A DNA stretch of 64,000 nt from Fredericiella sp963839515 (GTDB taxonomy: Bacteria; Chloroflexota; Anaerolineae; Caldilineales; Caldilineaceae). Location: the NCBI GenBank assembly GCA_963839515.1, contig CAWIVN010000002.1, forward strand, positions 62,001-126,000, given 5' to 3'. Numbering within the stretch: position 1 is the first letter of the stretch; each line of letters begins with the position of its first letter. This document shows, piece after piece, positions 8,491 through 16,594 of this stretch. Under the pieces are notes generated by a model. The model was not told the origin of the DNA and ran no database searches. It saw only the letters and a list, made by a program, of their open reading frames with translations. The position numbers were made by a program, and so were the translations under genes.

Positions 8491-9454
8491 GCGGTTCCTG
8501 TTCAACAATGCCCCGCTCCTGATCGTCATGCTGATCTTTGTCGTCGCCTACCTGGCAGCGGGCCAGGTCTATCCGGCGATGCAGAAACCACAGGTGTTTT
8601 TGAACCTGTTCATCAACAATGCCAGTTTGCTGATTGTTTCGATTGGCATGACGCTGGTGATCCTGACCAAGGGGATCGATCTTTCGGTGGCGGCCGTGCT
8701 GGCCTTGACGAGTGTGGCCTCGGCCGCCTTGCTCAAAGAGGGTGTCAGCCCTTATGTCGTAATGCCTTCCATGCTGCTGATGGGCACCCTATTTGGGTTT
8801 ACCTTGGGCTGTATCATCCATTTTCTCAAGGTACAACCTTTTATCGTAACTTTGATGGGTGCCTATTTCGCCCGCGGCCTGGCTTACATTATCAACCTGA
8901 ATGCTGTTCCGATTGAAAACGACTTCTATAAGGCCCTGGGGCTCACGCCGCTGGTCATCCCATTCATACCCAAGGCCTACGTGTATAGCTACGCCATTGT
9001 CGGCCCGCTGCTGCTGTTGGTCGCCATCTATCTGAGTTTCTTCACACGTTTTGGCCGCACTATCTACGCCATCGGCAACAATGAACAGTCGGCGGTGTTG
9101 ATGGGTCTGCCGGCGGGGCGCACCAAGATCATCGTCTATTCCTTTAGCGGCTTTTGTGCTTCCCTGGCAGGGATCGTGTGGAGTGTGTCGTTACTTTCGG
9201 GCTACGGCCAGTATGCGCCGTCGATGGAACTGGACGCCATTGCGGCCGTGGTGATAGGCGGGACACTGCTAACGGGTGGCGTGGGCAATGTGATCGGCAC
9301 CCTGTTTGGAGTCCTCATAACTGGGACAATCATATCCATCCTGCAGTTTAATGGGACCCTGAGTTCGTGGTGGACCCGTATTGTCATCGGTGTGCTCACC
9401 CTGGTCTTTATCGGCATTCAAAGCCTGTTCTACGCGAAAAGAAAGCATTCTTGA
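8474..9454 (+). CDS. yjfF: Galactofuranose-type ABC transporter, permease 2
   Basis: 326 residues, second CUT2 permease. It matches E. coli YjfF in IVSIGMTLVILTKGIDLSVAAV, IYAIGNNEQSAVLMGLPAGRTK, ELDAIAAVVIGGTLLTGGVGNVIGTLFG and the C-terminal GTLSSWWTRIVIGVLTLVFI, the most distinctive stretch. ATG 8474 is used because AAAGGACC precedes it; the frame opens earlier at 8453. Last gene of the operon, followed by a terminator. Having two different permease genes is characteristic of the YtfQRT-YjfF system and separates it from RbsABC. Confidence 0.88.
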   Translation: MAQRSKRFLFNNAPLLIVMLIFVVAYLAAGQVYPAMQKPQVFLNLFINNASLLIVSIGMTLVILTKGIDLSVAAVLALTSVASAALLKEGVSPYVVMPSMLLMGTLFGFTLGCIIHFLKVQPFIVTLMGAYFARGLAYIINLNAVPIENDFYKALGLTPLVIPFIPKAYVYSYAIVGPLLLLVAIYLSFFTRFGRTIYAIGNNEQSAVLMGLPAGRTKIIVYSFSGFCASLAGIVWSVSLLSGYGQYAPSMELDAIAAVVIGGTLLTGGVGNVIGTLFGVLITGTIISILQFNGTLSSWWTRIVIGVLTLVFIGIQSLFYAKRKHS

Positions 9455-9523
9455 TGGCCGGCACCAAGCCCTAACCATTGGCTCTTCCGTATATGTCTTT
9501 GGCAACCTAATGATTTTGTGAAA

Positions 9524-9553
9524 AAGAAACCGGCCATACGAGGCCGGTTTCTT
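9524..9553. terminator. Bidirectional intrinsic terminator
   Basis: The stem AAGAAACCGGCC/GGCCGGTTTCTT has a 6-nt loop (ATACGA). Read on either strand a T-rich tail follows, so it can end both the transporter operon from the left and the converging minus-strand gene from the right. Confidence 0.75.
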
Positions 9554-9613
9554 GTCCTAAGTTTACGTCACGCCACTGCACACACGGCGTTACGCTGCCT
9601 GCTACATACCGGC

Positions 9614-10271
9614 CTACAGATGTTCCTCAAACCAGGCCAGCATATCGTTCCATGCCTGCGTCGCCTGCTCTTCGTTATACCGTTCGCCGGTGTCGTTGTG
9701 AAAAGCGTGATCTACACCCGGATATACATTCATTTGGTGCGTAACCCCGGCGTCCTTTAGTGCCTGGTCAAGGGCAGGCATGCCGCCCGTGATGCGGTCG
9801 TCTAGTTCGGCGTAGACGCCCAGCACGGCCGCCTTGATGCTGGGGACGGCCGCCAGGTCGGGGGCGGGCCCATAGAAAGGTACGGCAGCCTTGAGCTCTG
9901 GGATCGCCGTGGCAACGCGCCAGGTAGGCTGTAATCTCGTCGGCGCCACTGGCGAATGTAACGTCGGAGGCCTGTACGTCGGGGTCGTCTTCCGGCACGG
10001 AAAGAGGGCTGCGTGCCTCTGGGGCGGCGGCGGGCTGGGCGGTTGCTTCCTCGCCGGCCGCGGGCGTTTCCGGCGGCGGCAGCGGCTCGGATGCCGCGGG
10101 CACTTCGATCGGCCGGCAGCCCACTGCCAGCATGGCGGTGGCAGCTGCGGCCATGCTGCCAGTAATAAATGCCACGCGACGGATAAACGTGCGCCGGCTG
10201 ATTAAACCCTCGCGGTAGTCGTCGTAGAACTCCTCAATCAGGTACTTTTTGAAGGTCTCGTTGTCACTCAT
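9614..10271 (-). pseudogene. Dienelactone hydrolase, Tat-exported, with central deletion
   Basis: The N-terminal part starts at 10271 with AAGGAGGAAAT upstream. It encodes a twin-arginine signal (ISRRTFIRRVAF near 24-35), a lipoprotein-like AVGC, an Ala/Pro-rich tether and the beginning of a dienelactone hydrolase domain up to DEITAYLAR at about 9915. The sequence then jumps, in another frame, to the C-terminal third of the same fold (ATAIPELKAAVPFYGP, ELDDRITGGM, GVDHAFHNDT) ending at 9614. The missing middle carries the nucleophile region (usually GxCxGG). Asp and His of the triad remain. The junction lies at a CTGGCGCG sequence, suggesting deletion between short repeats. An assembly error is the alternative. 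Confidence 0.75.
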
Positions 10272-10485
10272 CTCCAGATTTCCTCCTTGGAACTCATTGG
10301 AGCGCAGGTGGGGAACTGATCTGTCGCGTGAAGAGTAAAGGTAGCGCGGCGTCCTACGCAAGGGCACATATCACTGCCGCCACAAAGTCACAAACGGGGA
10401 TATAGATCGTGCGCCGGCCGAGGACCTTGCGCACAATTGCGCTTCTCGGGAGTGTCGATATTGCGGTCCGGGAGCACACTGCCTG

Positions 10486-11289
10486 TTAACGCACGGACGC
10501 CAATGTAATGACAGTGTACATCAATGGGAATCCTGCTCGCAGCACATTGCGCTGTGACACTGCGCCCGGCCGCGTATGAACCATGGCTAGATCGCAGCCC
10601 GCTTCTACGGCAGCGGCGAGTCGAGCATGCAATAATGCGGTGTGCACGCCCTGCCTTTGAAAGGCTGGAAGTGTGCTGGCCGCCATCAGCCCAGCCACCC
10701 CACTGTGCACTTCCAGTGCGCCGGCTCCCACTGGCTCTCCAGCGGACCACGCCAAGAAAAGTTGGGTGCCCCTCTTACGCGTGCACCGAATCTTCATGTG
10801 TGACACACCATCCGGCTCGGCCCAGTCGCCGCCCGCGCCCTGGCGCTCAAACCACATCCGAGACTCAACTTCCGTTGCGACCCGGATACTCAGGCCGGAA
10901 ATGACGGCGGGAGCTTCACCAAGCGGTTCGATCGGCCGGGCGTATACGTTCATGAAGTCTTCCACGACATAACCACGTCTACCCAATAGGCTCAACAACG
11001 AGGGGTCCACTAACGGGCATATGCGTACTCGCACCGGCACCCCGCGGCTGCGATAGAATGCCTCGACTCGGTCCAGGCCGGCGGTTGTGATCGGCCCGGC
11101 TAATCCCCAGCCATACACGCCGCTTAGTGGTGACCTCTTGCCGCCATAAACCGCGCAGCCAGAGCAGAGCGGCTCGACGGCCGCCCCTGTCTCGGGGTAC
11201 AGCATTGCTTGTGTCTCAGCATGGGCCGCACTGCTCCACGCTTCATGCAACTCTAGACGCTGGGTTATTGCAAGGTCAGGGAAAAGCAT
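10486..11289 (-). CDS. GNAT family N-acetyltransferase
   Basis: 267 residues. The C-terminal half carries the GNAT acetyl-CoA motif: GLMAASTLPAFQRQGVHTAL followed by a long helix and CDLAMVHTRPGAVSQRNVLRAGF, the usual motif A and B order. The N-terminal 130 residues, including VRVRICPLVDPSLLSLLGRRGY, resemble the degenerate first domain of tandem-GNAT proteins. ATG 11289 is chosen over the frame opening at 11337 because AAGGAGG sits 6 nt upstream. It transfers an acetyl group from acetyl-CoA; the acceptor cannot be told. Confidence 0.8.
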   Translation of the reverse strand: MLFPDLAITQRLELHEAWSSAAHAETQAMLYPETGAAVEPLCSGCAVYGGKRSPLSGVYGWGLAGPITTAGLDRVEAFYRSRGVPVRVRICPLVDPSLLSLLGRRGYVVEDFMNVYARPIEPLGEAPAVISGLSIRVATEVESRMWFERQGAGGDWAEPDGVSHMKIRCTRKRGTQLFLAWSAGEPVGAGALEVHSGVAGLMAASTLPAFQRQGVHTALLHARLAAAVEAGCDLAMVHTRPGAVSQRNVLRAGFPLMYTVITLASVR

Positions 11290-11644
11290 ATCAGCCTCCT
11301 TGGTCAATCGACGCCAATCTCGCCAGCAAAAGGCCAAGACGAGTCCTTTTCGGAATGTCAGCTTTCTGCAAGCTTTCTGCCACCTAATTCTGCTACACTG
11401 TACTGGCCAACGCTTTCATGCGCTGGCCAGCCGGTGACTTACCTCATACCGGCAGCATCCATCCCCCGTGTGAGGTGCTGATCGGGGTCGACTGCTCCGC
11501 CTTGCACCAATGGAGGCAACTGCGCCGATTTTGGCAGAAGTTGTTACTTGGTGCAACCCGCGCAGGCAGAGCAGTCGACCCCGACCCTCACGACCCCCCA
11601 TTCGACTTGCCACGCGCACCTGTCGCACACCCCTATGGGCATCG
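11290..11644. other. Intergenic region with a long imperfect hairpin
   Basis: No gene is seen. The stretch contains the extended inverted repeat annotated at 11471-11590 and otherwise nothing recognisable. It separates two minus-strand genes. Confidence 0.5.
11471..11590. repeat. Long imperfect hairpin
   Basis: Outer arms: GGGGTCGACTGCTC (11484-11497) pairs with GAGCAGTCGACCCC (11569-11582), flanked by TGAGG and CCTCA. Inner arms: TTGCACCAA (11502-11510) pairs with TTGGTGCAA (11549-11557). The 38-base centre can pair further. With no T-run it is not a simple terminator; a MITE-like palindrome or a structured RNA is possible. Confidence 0.55.
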
Positions 11645-13999
11645 CTATGGCACCCGAATTGAACGCAGTATAAAGCTGTCACCTGCCGCTTTGCCGTTCT
11701 CAAGACGTGACAGGCGCTGCTGCGTGACTGGGTCGTACAGCCCCACGACAAGCGTATAGTCCCCGCCGGGCAAGTCATCCGGCAGCGCCAGCCGGTACTG
11801 ATCGGTGGCCGGAACACCCGCCAGCCATGCATCTGTCGGATAGGCACCCTGCCAAGGTTCCTGGTCACCTTGCGCTGCCGGCGTGCCGTTTGGGCCGATA
11901 AAGTGCAGGAATACCGTGTAGCGGCCGCGTTCGGAAGTCCCGGCCAGCCAGGTAAGATCGACGGTCTGGGTGGCACCGGCCTGCCAACCCTCAGCAGGCA
12001 CGTCTGCCCCGAGCAGCGTAATCCCATCGCCAAATTGTGCCGCGTTCGCCGTCTGCGCCGCGTTTGCCGTCTGCGGCTCACCTACCACTACGTACCCCAC
12101 CGTGGCCGCATCGCCCATCAATTCCAGCGTGGAGGGGTCGTAAAAGCTCATCTCTATTCGGTAGGGACCCGGGGCAGCGCCGGCCGGGATCGGCAACTTG
12201 TGGCCGTCGGGCCATACCTCGCCCACCGGCCACGTCGAGGTCGCCCGTCCCCACGGCCAGCCCTCGCTGCGCGCCAGTTCCTGCCCGCCTGCATCTACCA
12301 ACCGCACCAACACGTTCAGATTGCTTGTGATCGGCTGTATGGCCTGCAAGTGCATGGTTCCCAGCACCTCGCTGCCCGGCTGCACCTGCTCTAGCGGCAG
12401 GTCCGCCGCTCCCAGCCGAATCCGGTCACCCCAGGTAGCCAGCGGCGAGGCCCACAACGTGCCCTCCTCGGGCAAGGCGATCGGCACATAACCCTGCGCC
12501 TGCGCATATGCCAGCAGCGGCGCTTCCTCTGCGGCGTCGTTGTCGTGCAACCCCGTAAAGATACCGCGCGGCGGCTGTGTTGCCAGGTCAGCCGCCAACT
12601 CTTCCAGCCCCACCAACCCCATCGCTTGTCGTTGCTCGGCCGTCATCAGCGGCGCCACGCGCCACCCCAGCGGCCCCGTCACAAACTCGGGATAGATTCC
12701 CGTATGCCCTTCCAGGGCATAGATGGGGGCAAGCGTGAGCACCTGCCGGCGCCCGACCAGATCGCCCAAATATTCGCCGCGCGCATGCACCTTGAGCGGA
12801 AACCACTCAGTTGGATCGAATGCCACCTGCGCGCCTTCCACATAGCGCGGCACGGCCAAGAGCGCCGACACGATCGCCGCCCCTGCCAGCAATCCCGCCC
12901 CCAGACGCGGCCGTTCATCGTAGGCAAGCGCCGCCAGGAAGATCAGCGCCAACAGCGGAAAGAGCAGGTAGATGTACTGCGGCTGCAGTGGTGTTGGCGC
13001 ATATGCTCCCACCAGAAAACAAGGGATCAACAGCAGCAGGAAGAGCAGCTCAGGCGCCCTGCCCAAGCTGCCACGTGCCCGCCACAACGCAAACACTGCC
13101 AGCAGCACCAGCAGCAAGTTTCCGGGTTGCGTGACTACATACTCGGCAGTCTTGACCAGCTTGGCAGCCAGCGTCATCGCCGCGTCAGGGGCAGTCCCCG
13201 CTGCCTCTGCCTGTTGGTAGAAGGCCGTGTTGAGTTGGGCGTAGGTCAAATTGCCAAAGATGAACTGCGCGGGCGCTACCCACAGCATGTACAGCGCCGG
13301 GAGTGCGCCGAGGAGCGCACCCACAATCAATAGCCCGATGGCGAACCACGCCCGCCGCGTGCGCCACGCCGTCACCAGCAGGATTGACAGCACGAACGCC
13401 GCTGCAGCCACGGCAAAAGTGAGTCGCGCGCTTGCCGCCAACCCCAGCAGCGCGCCCGCCAGCAGCGGCCACCAGAGCGGGCGGTCTGCCCCCTGCAGAC
13501 GTTTGAGCCACGCAACTTGTCCCACCGCCGCCAGCAGCGTGAGCAGGATGGGAAAGTCGTGGTTCCAGGCGCGACCGCTGGCATGCAGGAAGCTGGGCGT
13601 TGTCATCAGCAGCACCATGGTCGCGGCGCCCACCCCGATGCGCCACCAGGCCGTCAGCCGCCGCGGCCAGGCCAGCGCTGCCGCAAAAATCAACACCAAT
13701 GTCAGCCAACTGCACAGGATTGAGAATGAACGCGCAGCGAGCAGCAGGTAGTCGGTCGCGCCGAAGAGCAAAGCGTAGACAAAGCTCAGCGTGGGCACGT
13801 GAAAGTAGGGGAAGTCACGATACGGCAGCAGCCCGTCGCGTGCGATCAACGCCGCACTGGCCACGAACTGATGCTCGTCGTGGTTCAGCCCGCGCCGCAT
13901 GTTCAATCCCCACACCAAAACCAGCACGAGGGCAAGCAATGTGACCGCTACTACCCACGCCCATGCGCTCAAACGCTGCGATTTCATCTCTGCACTCAT
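11645..13999 (-). CDS. GT39-like membrane glycosyltransferase
   Basis: About 784 residues. The first 430 are strongly hydrophobic with about ten membrane segments. After the first segment comes GLNHDEHQFVASA, the acidic loop typical of GT-C glycosyltransferases of the dolichyl-phosphate-mannose/ArnT (family 39) type, which move a sugar from a lipid carrier on the outer face of the membrane. The C-terminal 300 residues are soluble and outside, with two beta-sandwich-like segments (GPYRIEMSFYDPSTL and GDYTLVVGLYDPVTQ) and a short QTANAAQTANAAQ duplication. ATG 13999 is preferred to the TTG at 14008. The divergent operon promoter lies just upstream. Donor and acceptor are unknown. Confidence 0.75.
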   Translation of the reverse strand: MSAEMKSQRLSAWAWVVAVTLLALVLVLVWGLNMRRGLNHDEHQFVASAALIARDGLLPYRDFPYFHVPTLSFVYALLFGATDYLLLAARSFSILCSWLTLVLIFAAALAWPRRLTAWWRIGVGAATMVLLMTTPSFLHASGRAWNHDFPILLTLLAAVGQVAWLKRLQGADRPLWWPLLAGALLGLAASARLTFAVAAAAFVLSILLVTAWRTRRAWFAIGLLIVGALLGALPALYMLWVAPAQFIFGNLTYAQLNTAFYQQAEAAGTAPDAAMTLAAKLVKTAEYVVTQPGNLLLVLLAVFALWRARGSLGRAPELLFLLLLIPCFLVGAYAPTPLQPQYIYLLFPLLALIFLAALAYDERPRLGAGLLAGAAIVSALLAVPRYVEGAQVAFDPTEWFPLKVHARGEYLGDLVGRRQVLTLAPIYALEGHTGIYPEFVTGPLGWRVAPLMTAEQRQAMGLVGLEELAADLATQPPRGIFTGLHDNDAAEEAPLLAYAQAQGYVPIALPEEGTLWASPLATWGDRIRLGAADLPLEQVQPGSEVLGTMHLQAIQPITSNLNVLVRLVDAGGQELARSEGWPWGRATSTWPVGEVWPDGHKLPIPAGAAPGPYRIEMSFYDPSTLELMGDAATVGYVVVGEPQTANAAQTANAAQFGDGITLLGADVPAEGWQAGATQTVDLTWLAGTSERGRYTVFLHFIGPNGTPAAQGDQEPWQGAYPTDAWLAGVPATDQYRLALPDDLPGGDYTLVVGLYDPVTQQRLSRLENGKAAGDSFILRSIRVP

Positions 14000-14038
14000 G
14001 GCCAACAACTATAGCACGCAGCCAAGGCAAATTCCCTA

Positions 14039-14067
14039 TTGACATTCCAGGCAAACAGGCGCATACT
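14039..14067 (+). promoter_or_regulatory. Promoter of the GH31 sugar operon
   Basis: TTGACA (14039-14044), a 17-bp spacer and CATACT (14062-14067), nearly ideal for sigma-70. Transcription would start near 14074, directly before the tandem operators. Confidence 0.7.
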
Positions 14068-14077
14068 TTCGGTAGTG

Positions 14078-14118
14078 TTGCCGGTAACATTACCGGAGAA
14101 ATTACCGGCAACATTACC
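14078..14118. promoter_or_regulatory. Tandem operator sites
   Basis: TTGCCGGTAA (14078-14087) and TTACCGGCAA (14102-14111) form a perfect inverted repeat. Inside it CCGGTAACATTACCGG (14081-14096) is itself a palindrome, and AACATTACC recurs with a 24-bp period. The block lies just downstream of the expected transcription start, where a bound LacI-type repressor would stop transcription. The LacI protein encoded at 21142 in the same operon is the obvious candidate. Confidence 0.65.
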
Positions 14119-14200
14119 AGCTTCCTTAAGCACACGGCTATTTCCCGTTTCAAATCACAATCGTCGTTCCACATGTCCATTTCCTAGGAGGATGAAACGC

Positions 14201-15547
14201 ATGAAAAGGGTCTCGTACGTTCTTAGTTTGCTCATGATCCTCTCGCTGCTGCTCTCGGCCTGCGCCGGTGCTGCGCCCAGCGCACCCGCAGCCTCCAGCG
14301 GCTCCGAGGCTGGCGCCGGCACCGGGGCCAAGGAAGCCGTCACGCTCACCTATATGGCCAGCCAAGGCTGGATTATGGACGCCGAGCTCGAACTGGCCAA
14401 GAAGTTCGAGGAGCAGACCGGCATCCACGTCGACTATCAGATTATTCCGGCCGACCAATACTTTAGCGTGCTCAAGACCAAGCTCAACTCGGGCGAGGCC
14501 ACCGACATCTTTGGCGGCCAGAGCGGCAAGACCGATCTCAAGGTTCAATACGACGTCGAGAAGAACGCCGTGGACCTGACCGGTGAAGAATGGACGCAGC
14601 GCCACGACCCAATTTCGCTCGACCAGGTCAGCCTCGACGGCAAGGTTTATGGCGCCGAAATCTGGGACACGGTTGCTTCTAACTATTTCGTCGTCACGTA
14701 CAACAAAAAAATCTTTGAGGAGCAGGGCATCAGCGTGCCCAAGACCTACGCCGAATTCAAGGACATCTGCCTCAAGCTCAAGGACGCCGGCATCAACCCG
14801 GTCTACGAGCCAATGTCTGACGGGTGGCACCACGTGCTGTGGTTCCCCATGGTAGGCCCCCGCTACGAAGAGCTCAACCCGGGTTTGGCCGACAAGCTCA
14901 ACGCCAACGAGACCACCTTTGCCGAAACCCCGGTGATGGTCGATGCCATGACCCAGCTCAAGGAACTGTATGACCTGGGCTGCTTTGGCGACAATGCCCT
15001 GTCCGATGCCGTCGCCGATACCGACGCCAAGCTGGCCTCGGGCGAATATGCCATGGCCGTAACGGCTCTGGCGCAGCCGGCTTCGACGGAAGCAGCATTC
15101 CCGGATGTCCCCGCTTCGACTTTCGGCTTTTTCCCCATGCCGCTGGCGGACAACCAGTTGGCCCCTGCCCACCCGGCCGGCCCCAGCAAGTTCATCTATT
15201 CCGGTTCGCCGCACGTTGCCGAAGCCAAGCAGTACCTGGCCTTCCTGATGGAGCCGGAGAACCTGCAGTACCTGCTCGACAACACGCCTGCGTTCGTGGG
15301 CCTCAACTTCTCCGGCGTCACGGCCAAGTGGACGCCTGAGCAGCAGGCGTTCCTGGACACCTACCCGGCCAAGACCATCGTCTACCAGGATGCCGTCAAC
15401 TATCTCAACCCGCAGTGGATGGATATGGGCAAGGACATGGTCGCCATGTTCACGGGCTCGATGACACCTGAGGACGTGCTTAAGTCGATCGACCAGCGCC
15501 GTACCGACATGGCTGCCACTGCCAACGACCCAGCCTGGCAGAAGTAA
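14201..15547 (+). CDS. Sugar ABC transporter substrate-binding lipoprotein (family 1)
   Basis: 448 residues. Residues 1-23 form a lipoprotein signal with lipobox LSAC, followed by an Ala/Ser/Gly tether. The mature part is an extracellular solute-binding protein of family 1 (CUT1): AELELAKKFEEQTGIHVDYQ, TDIFGGQSGK, NYFVVTYNKKIFEEQGI, PKTYAEFKDICLKLKDAGI and KQYLAFLMEPENLQYLL. ATG 14201 is chosen because AGGAGG (14186-14191) lies 9 nt upstream; the frame opens much earlier but that stretch is promoter and operator. It feeds the MalF/MalG-type permeases downstream. No dedicated ATPase is present, so a shared MsmX-type ATPase elsewhere is expected. An oligosaccharide substrate, perhaps an alpha-glucoside or xyloside, is inferred from the GH31 gene. 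Confidence 0.88.
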   Translation: MKRVSYVLSLLMILSLLLSACAGAAPSAPAASSGSEAGAGTGAKEAVTLTYMASQGWIMDAELELAKKFEEQTGIHVDYQIIPADQYFSVLKTKLNSGEATDIFGGQSGKTDLKVQYDVEKNAVDLTGEEWTQRHDPISLDQVSLDGKVYGAEIWDTVASNYFVVTYNKKIFEEQGISVPKTYAEFKDICLKLKDAGINPVYEPMSDGWHHVLWFPMVGPRYEELNPGLADKLNANETTFAETPVMVDAMTQLKELYDLGCFGDNALSDAVADTDAKLASGEYAMAVTALAQPASTEAAFPDVPASTFGFFPMPLADNQLAPAHPAGPSKFIYSGSPHVAEAKQYLAFLMEPENLQYLLDNTPAFVGLNFSGVTAKWTPEQQAFLDTYPAKTIVYQDAVNYLNPQWMDMGKDMVAMFTGSMTPEDVLKSIDQRRTDMAATANDPAWQK

Positions 15548-15558
15548 CATCGTTTCAT

Positions 15559-15620
15559 CGTGCGAGGCTCGCCCCACCAGCCTGCTTGAAGGCAAGCTGT
15601 CTTGGGGCGAGCCACGCACG
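15559..15620. repeat. Palindromic repeat, family B (second copy)
   Basis: CGTGCGAGGCTCGCCCCA pairs with TTGGGGCGAGCCACGCACG. The arms match the element at 4462-4523 while the loop differs. It lies between the binding-protein gene and the first permease gene, where it can also act as an mRNA-stabilising hairpin. Confidence 0.65.
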
Positions 15621-15652
15621 GCTGCACACGATACTCGAGAGGGAGCCCACCA

Positions 15653-16531
15653 ATGAAAAACCGAGCCTACCCCTTCTACTTTACCGGCGGCGCGCTGCTT
15701 CTCTACTTGCTCTTCTATGTTGTCCCCAGCCTGATGGGCATTTACTATTCCTTTACCGACTGGAACAGCTACACGCCCGAGGTCAACTTTGTCGGCCTCG
15801 AGAACTTTCGCATCATCTTCTCCTCAGGATCCAGCCAAAACTATCTGCACTTTATCCGCAATACGGTCATCTTTACGCTGGCCACCATTGTGCTCAAAAC
15901 GGTCATCGCCCTCGGACTGGCCGTACTCCTTACCTGGGGCATCAAGCGCCTCTCTTATTTCCATCGTGTAGTGATGTACCTGCCCGCCGTGCTGCCCATA
16001 CTCGTGGTCAGCCTCGTCTTTAAGTCGATCCTCAACCCCGCAACGGGCCTGCTCAACACCTTTCTGCGCAGTGTCGGCCTCGGCTTTATGGCACAACGCT
16101 GGTTGGTAGACGTGAACTGGGCGCTGCCCTCGGTGATTGGCGTCGACACCTGGCGCGGCATCGGCTACATCATGGTGATCCTGATTGCCGGACTGCAAGC
16201 CATCCCGCGTGAATACTACGAGGCCGCCGCCATCGACGGCGCCAGCGGCTGGGCTGCTTTTTGGCGCATCACCATCCCATTGCTGATGCCGGTGCTGGCG
16301 GTGACAACGGTGCTCAACCTGCTCTATGGCCTCAAGGTCTTCGACATTGTTTTCGTGCTCACCAATGGCGGGCCGGGTCGGGCCACCGATACCGTTTACA
16401 CCGCCATATTCGAGGAATTCTCCAAAGGCCGGTACGGCGTAGCCACCACGCTTTCCACGATTCTGTTCTTTATCATGATCGTGCTCGGCTATTTCGTCAT
16501 CCGCTTGATGCACCGCGAGGCTACGGACTAA
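15653..16531 (+). CDS. Sugar ABC transporter permease (MalF type)
   Basis: 292 residues with six membrane segments. The EAA loop that contacts the ATPase reads EYYEAAAIDGASGWAAFWRITIPLL, close to consensus. The start MKNRAYPFYFTGG at ATG 15653 follows GAGGGAG; an in-frame start at 15602 would lie inside the palindromic repeat and is rejected. Pairs with the MalG-type protein encoded next to import the sugar delivered by the binding lipoprotein. Confidence 0.9.
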   Translation: MKNRAYPFYFTGGALLLYLLFYVVPSLMGIYYSFTDWNSYTPEVNFVGLENFRIIFSSGSSQNYLHFIRNTVIFTLATIVLKTVIALGLAVLLTWGIKRLSYFHRVVMYLPAVLPILVVSLVFKSILNPATGLLNTFLRSVGLGFMAQRWLVDVNWALPSVIGVDTWRGIGYIMVILIAGLQAIPREYYEAAAIDGASGWAAFWRITIPLLMPVLAVTTVLNLLYGLKVFDIVFVLTNGGPGRATDTVYTAIFEEFSKGRYGVATTLSTILFFIMIVLGYFVIRLMHREATD

Positions 16532-16586
16532 TCTGGGGACTAATCTGCGGACGAGTCTGCAGAGCAATCCGGGGAGTGATGTGGGA
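16527..16586 (+). repeat. Degenerate 12-nt tandem repeat
   Basis: Five units: ACTAATCTGGGG, ACTAATCTGCGG, ACGAGTCTGCAG, AGCAATCCGGGG and AGTGATGTGGGA. The first unit contains the stop codon of the upstream permease gene, and the array fills the gap to the next start. It looks like slippage expansion of a spacer. Confidence 0.55.
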
Positions 16587-16594
16587 GTCGCACT

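Noticed and set aside
14039..14200. N-terminal extension of the sugar-binding lipoprotein from ATG 14039
   Set aside because: The stretch is promoter and operator sequence. AGGAGG and a lipoprotein signal fix the start at 14201.
14150..15619. Long minus-strand frame opposite the binding-protein gene
   Set aside because: It is rich in His/Arg/Val/Gly as expected for a GC-rich shadow and has no ribosome-binding site or motif. The plus-strand protein is certain.
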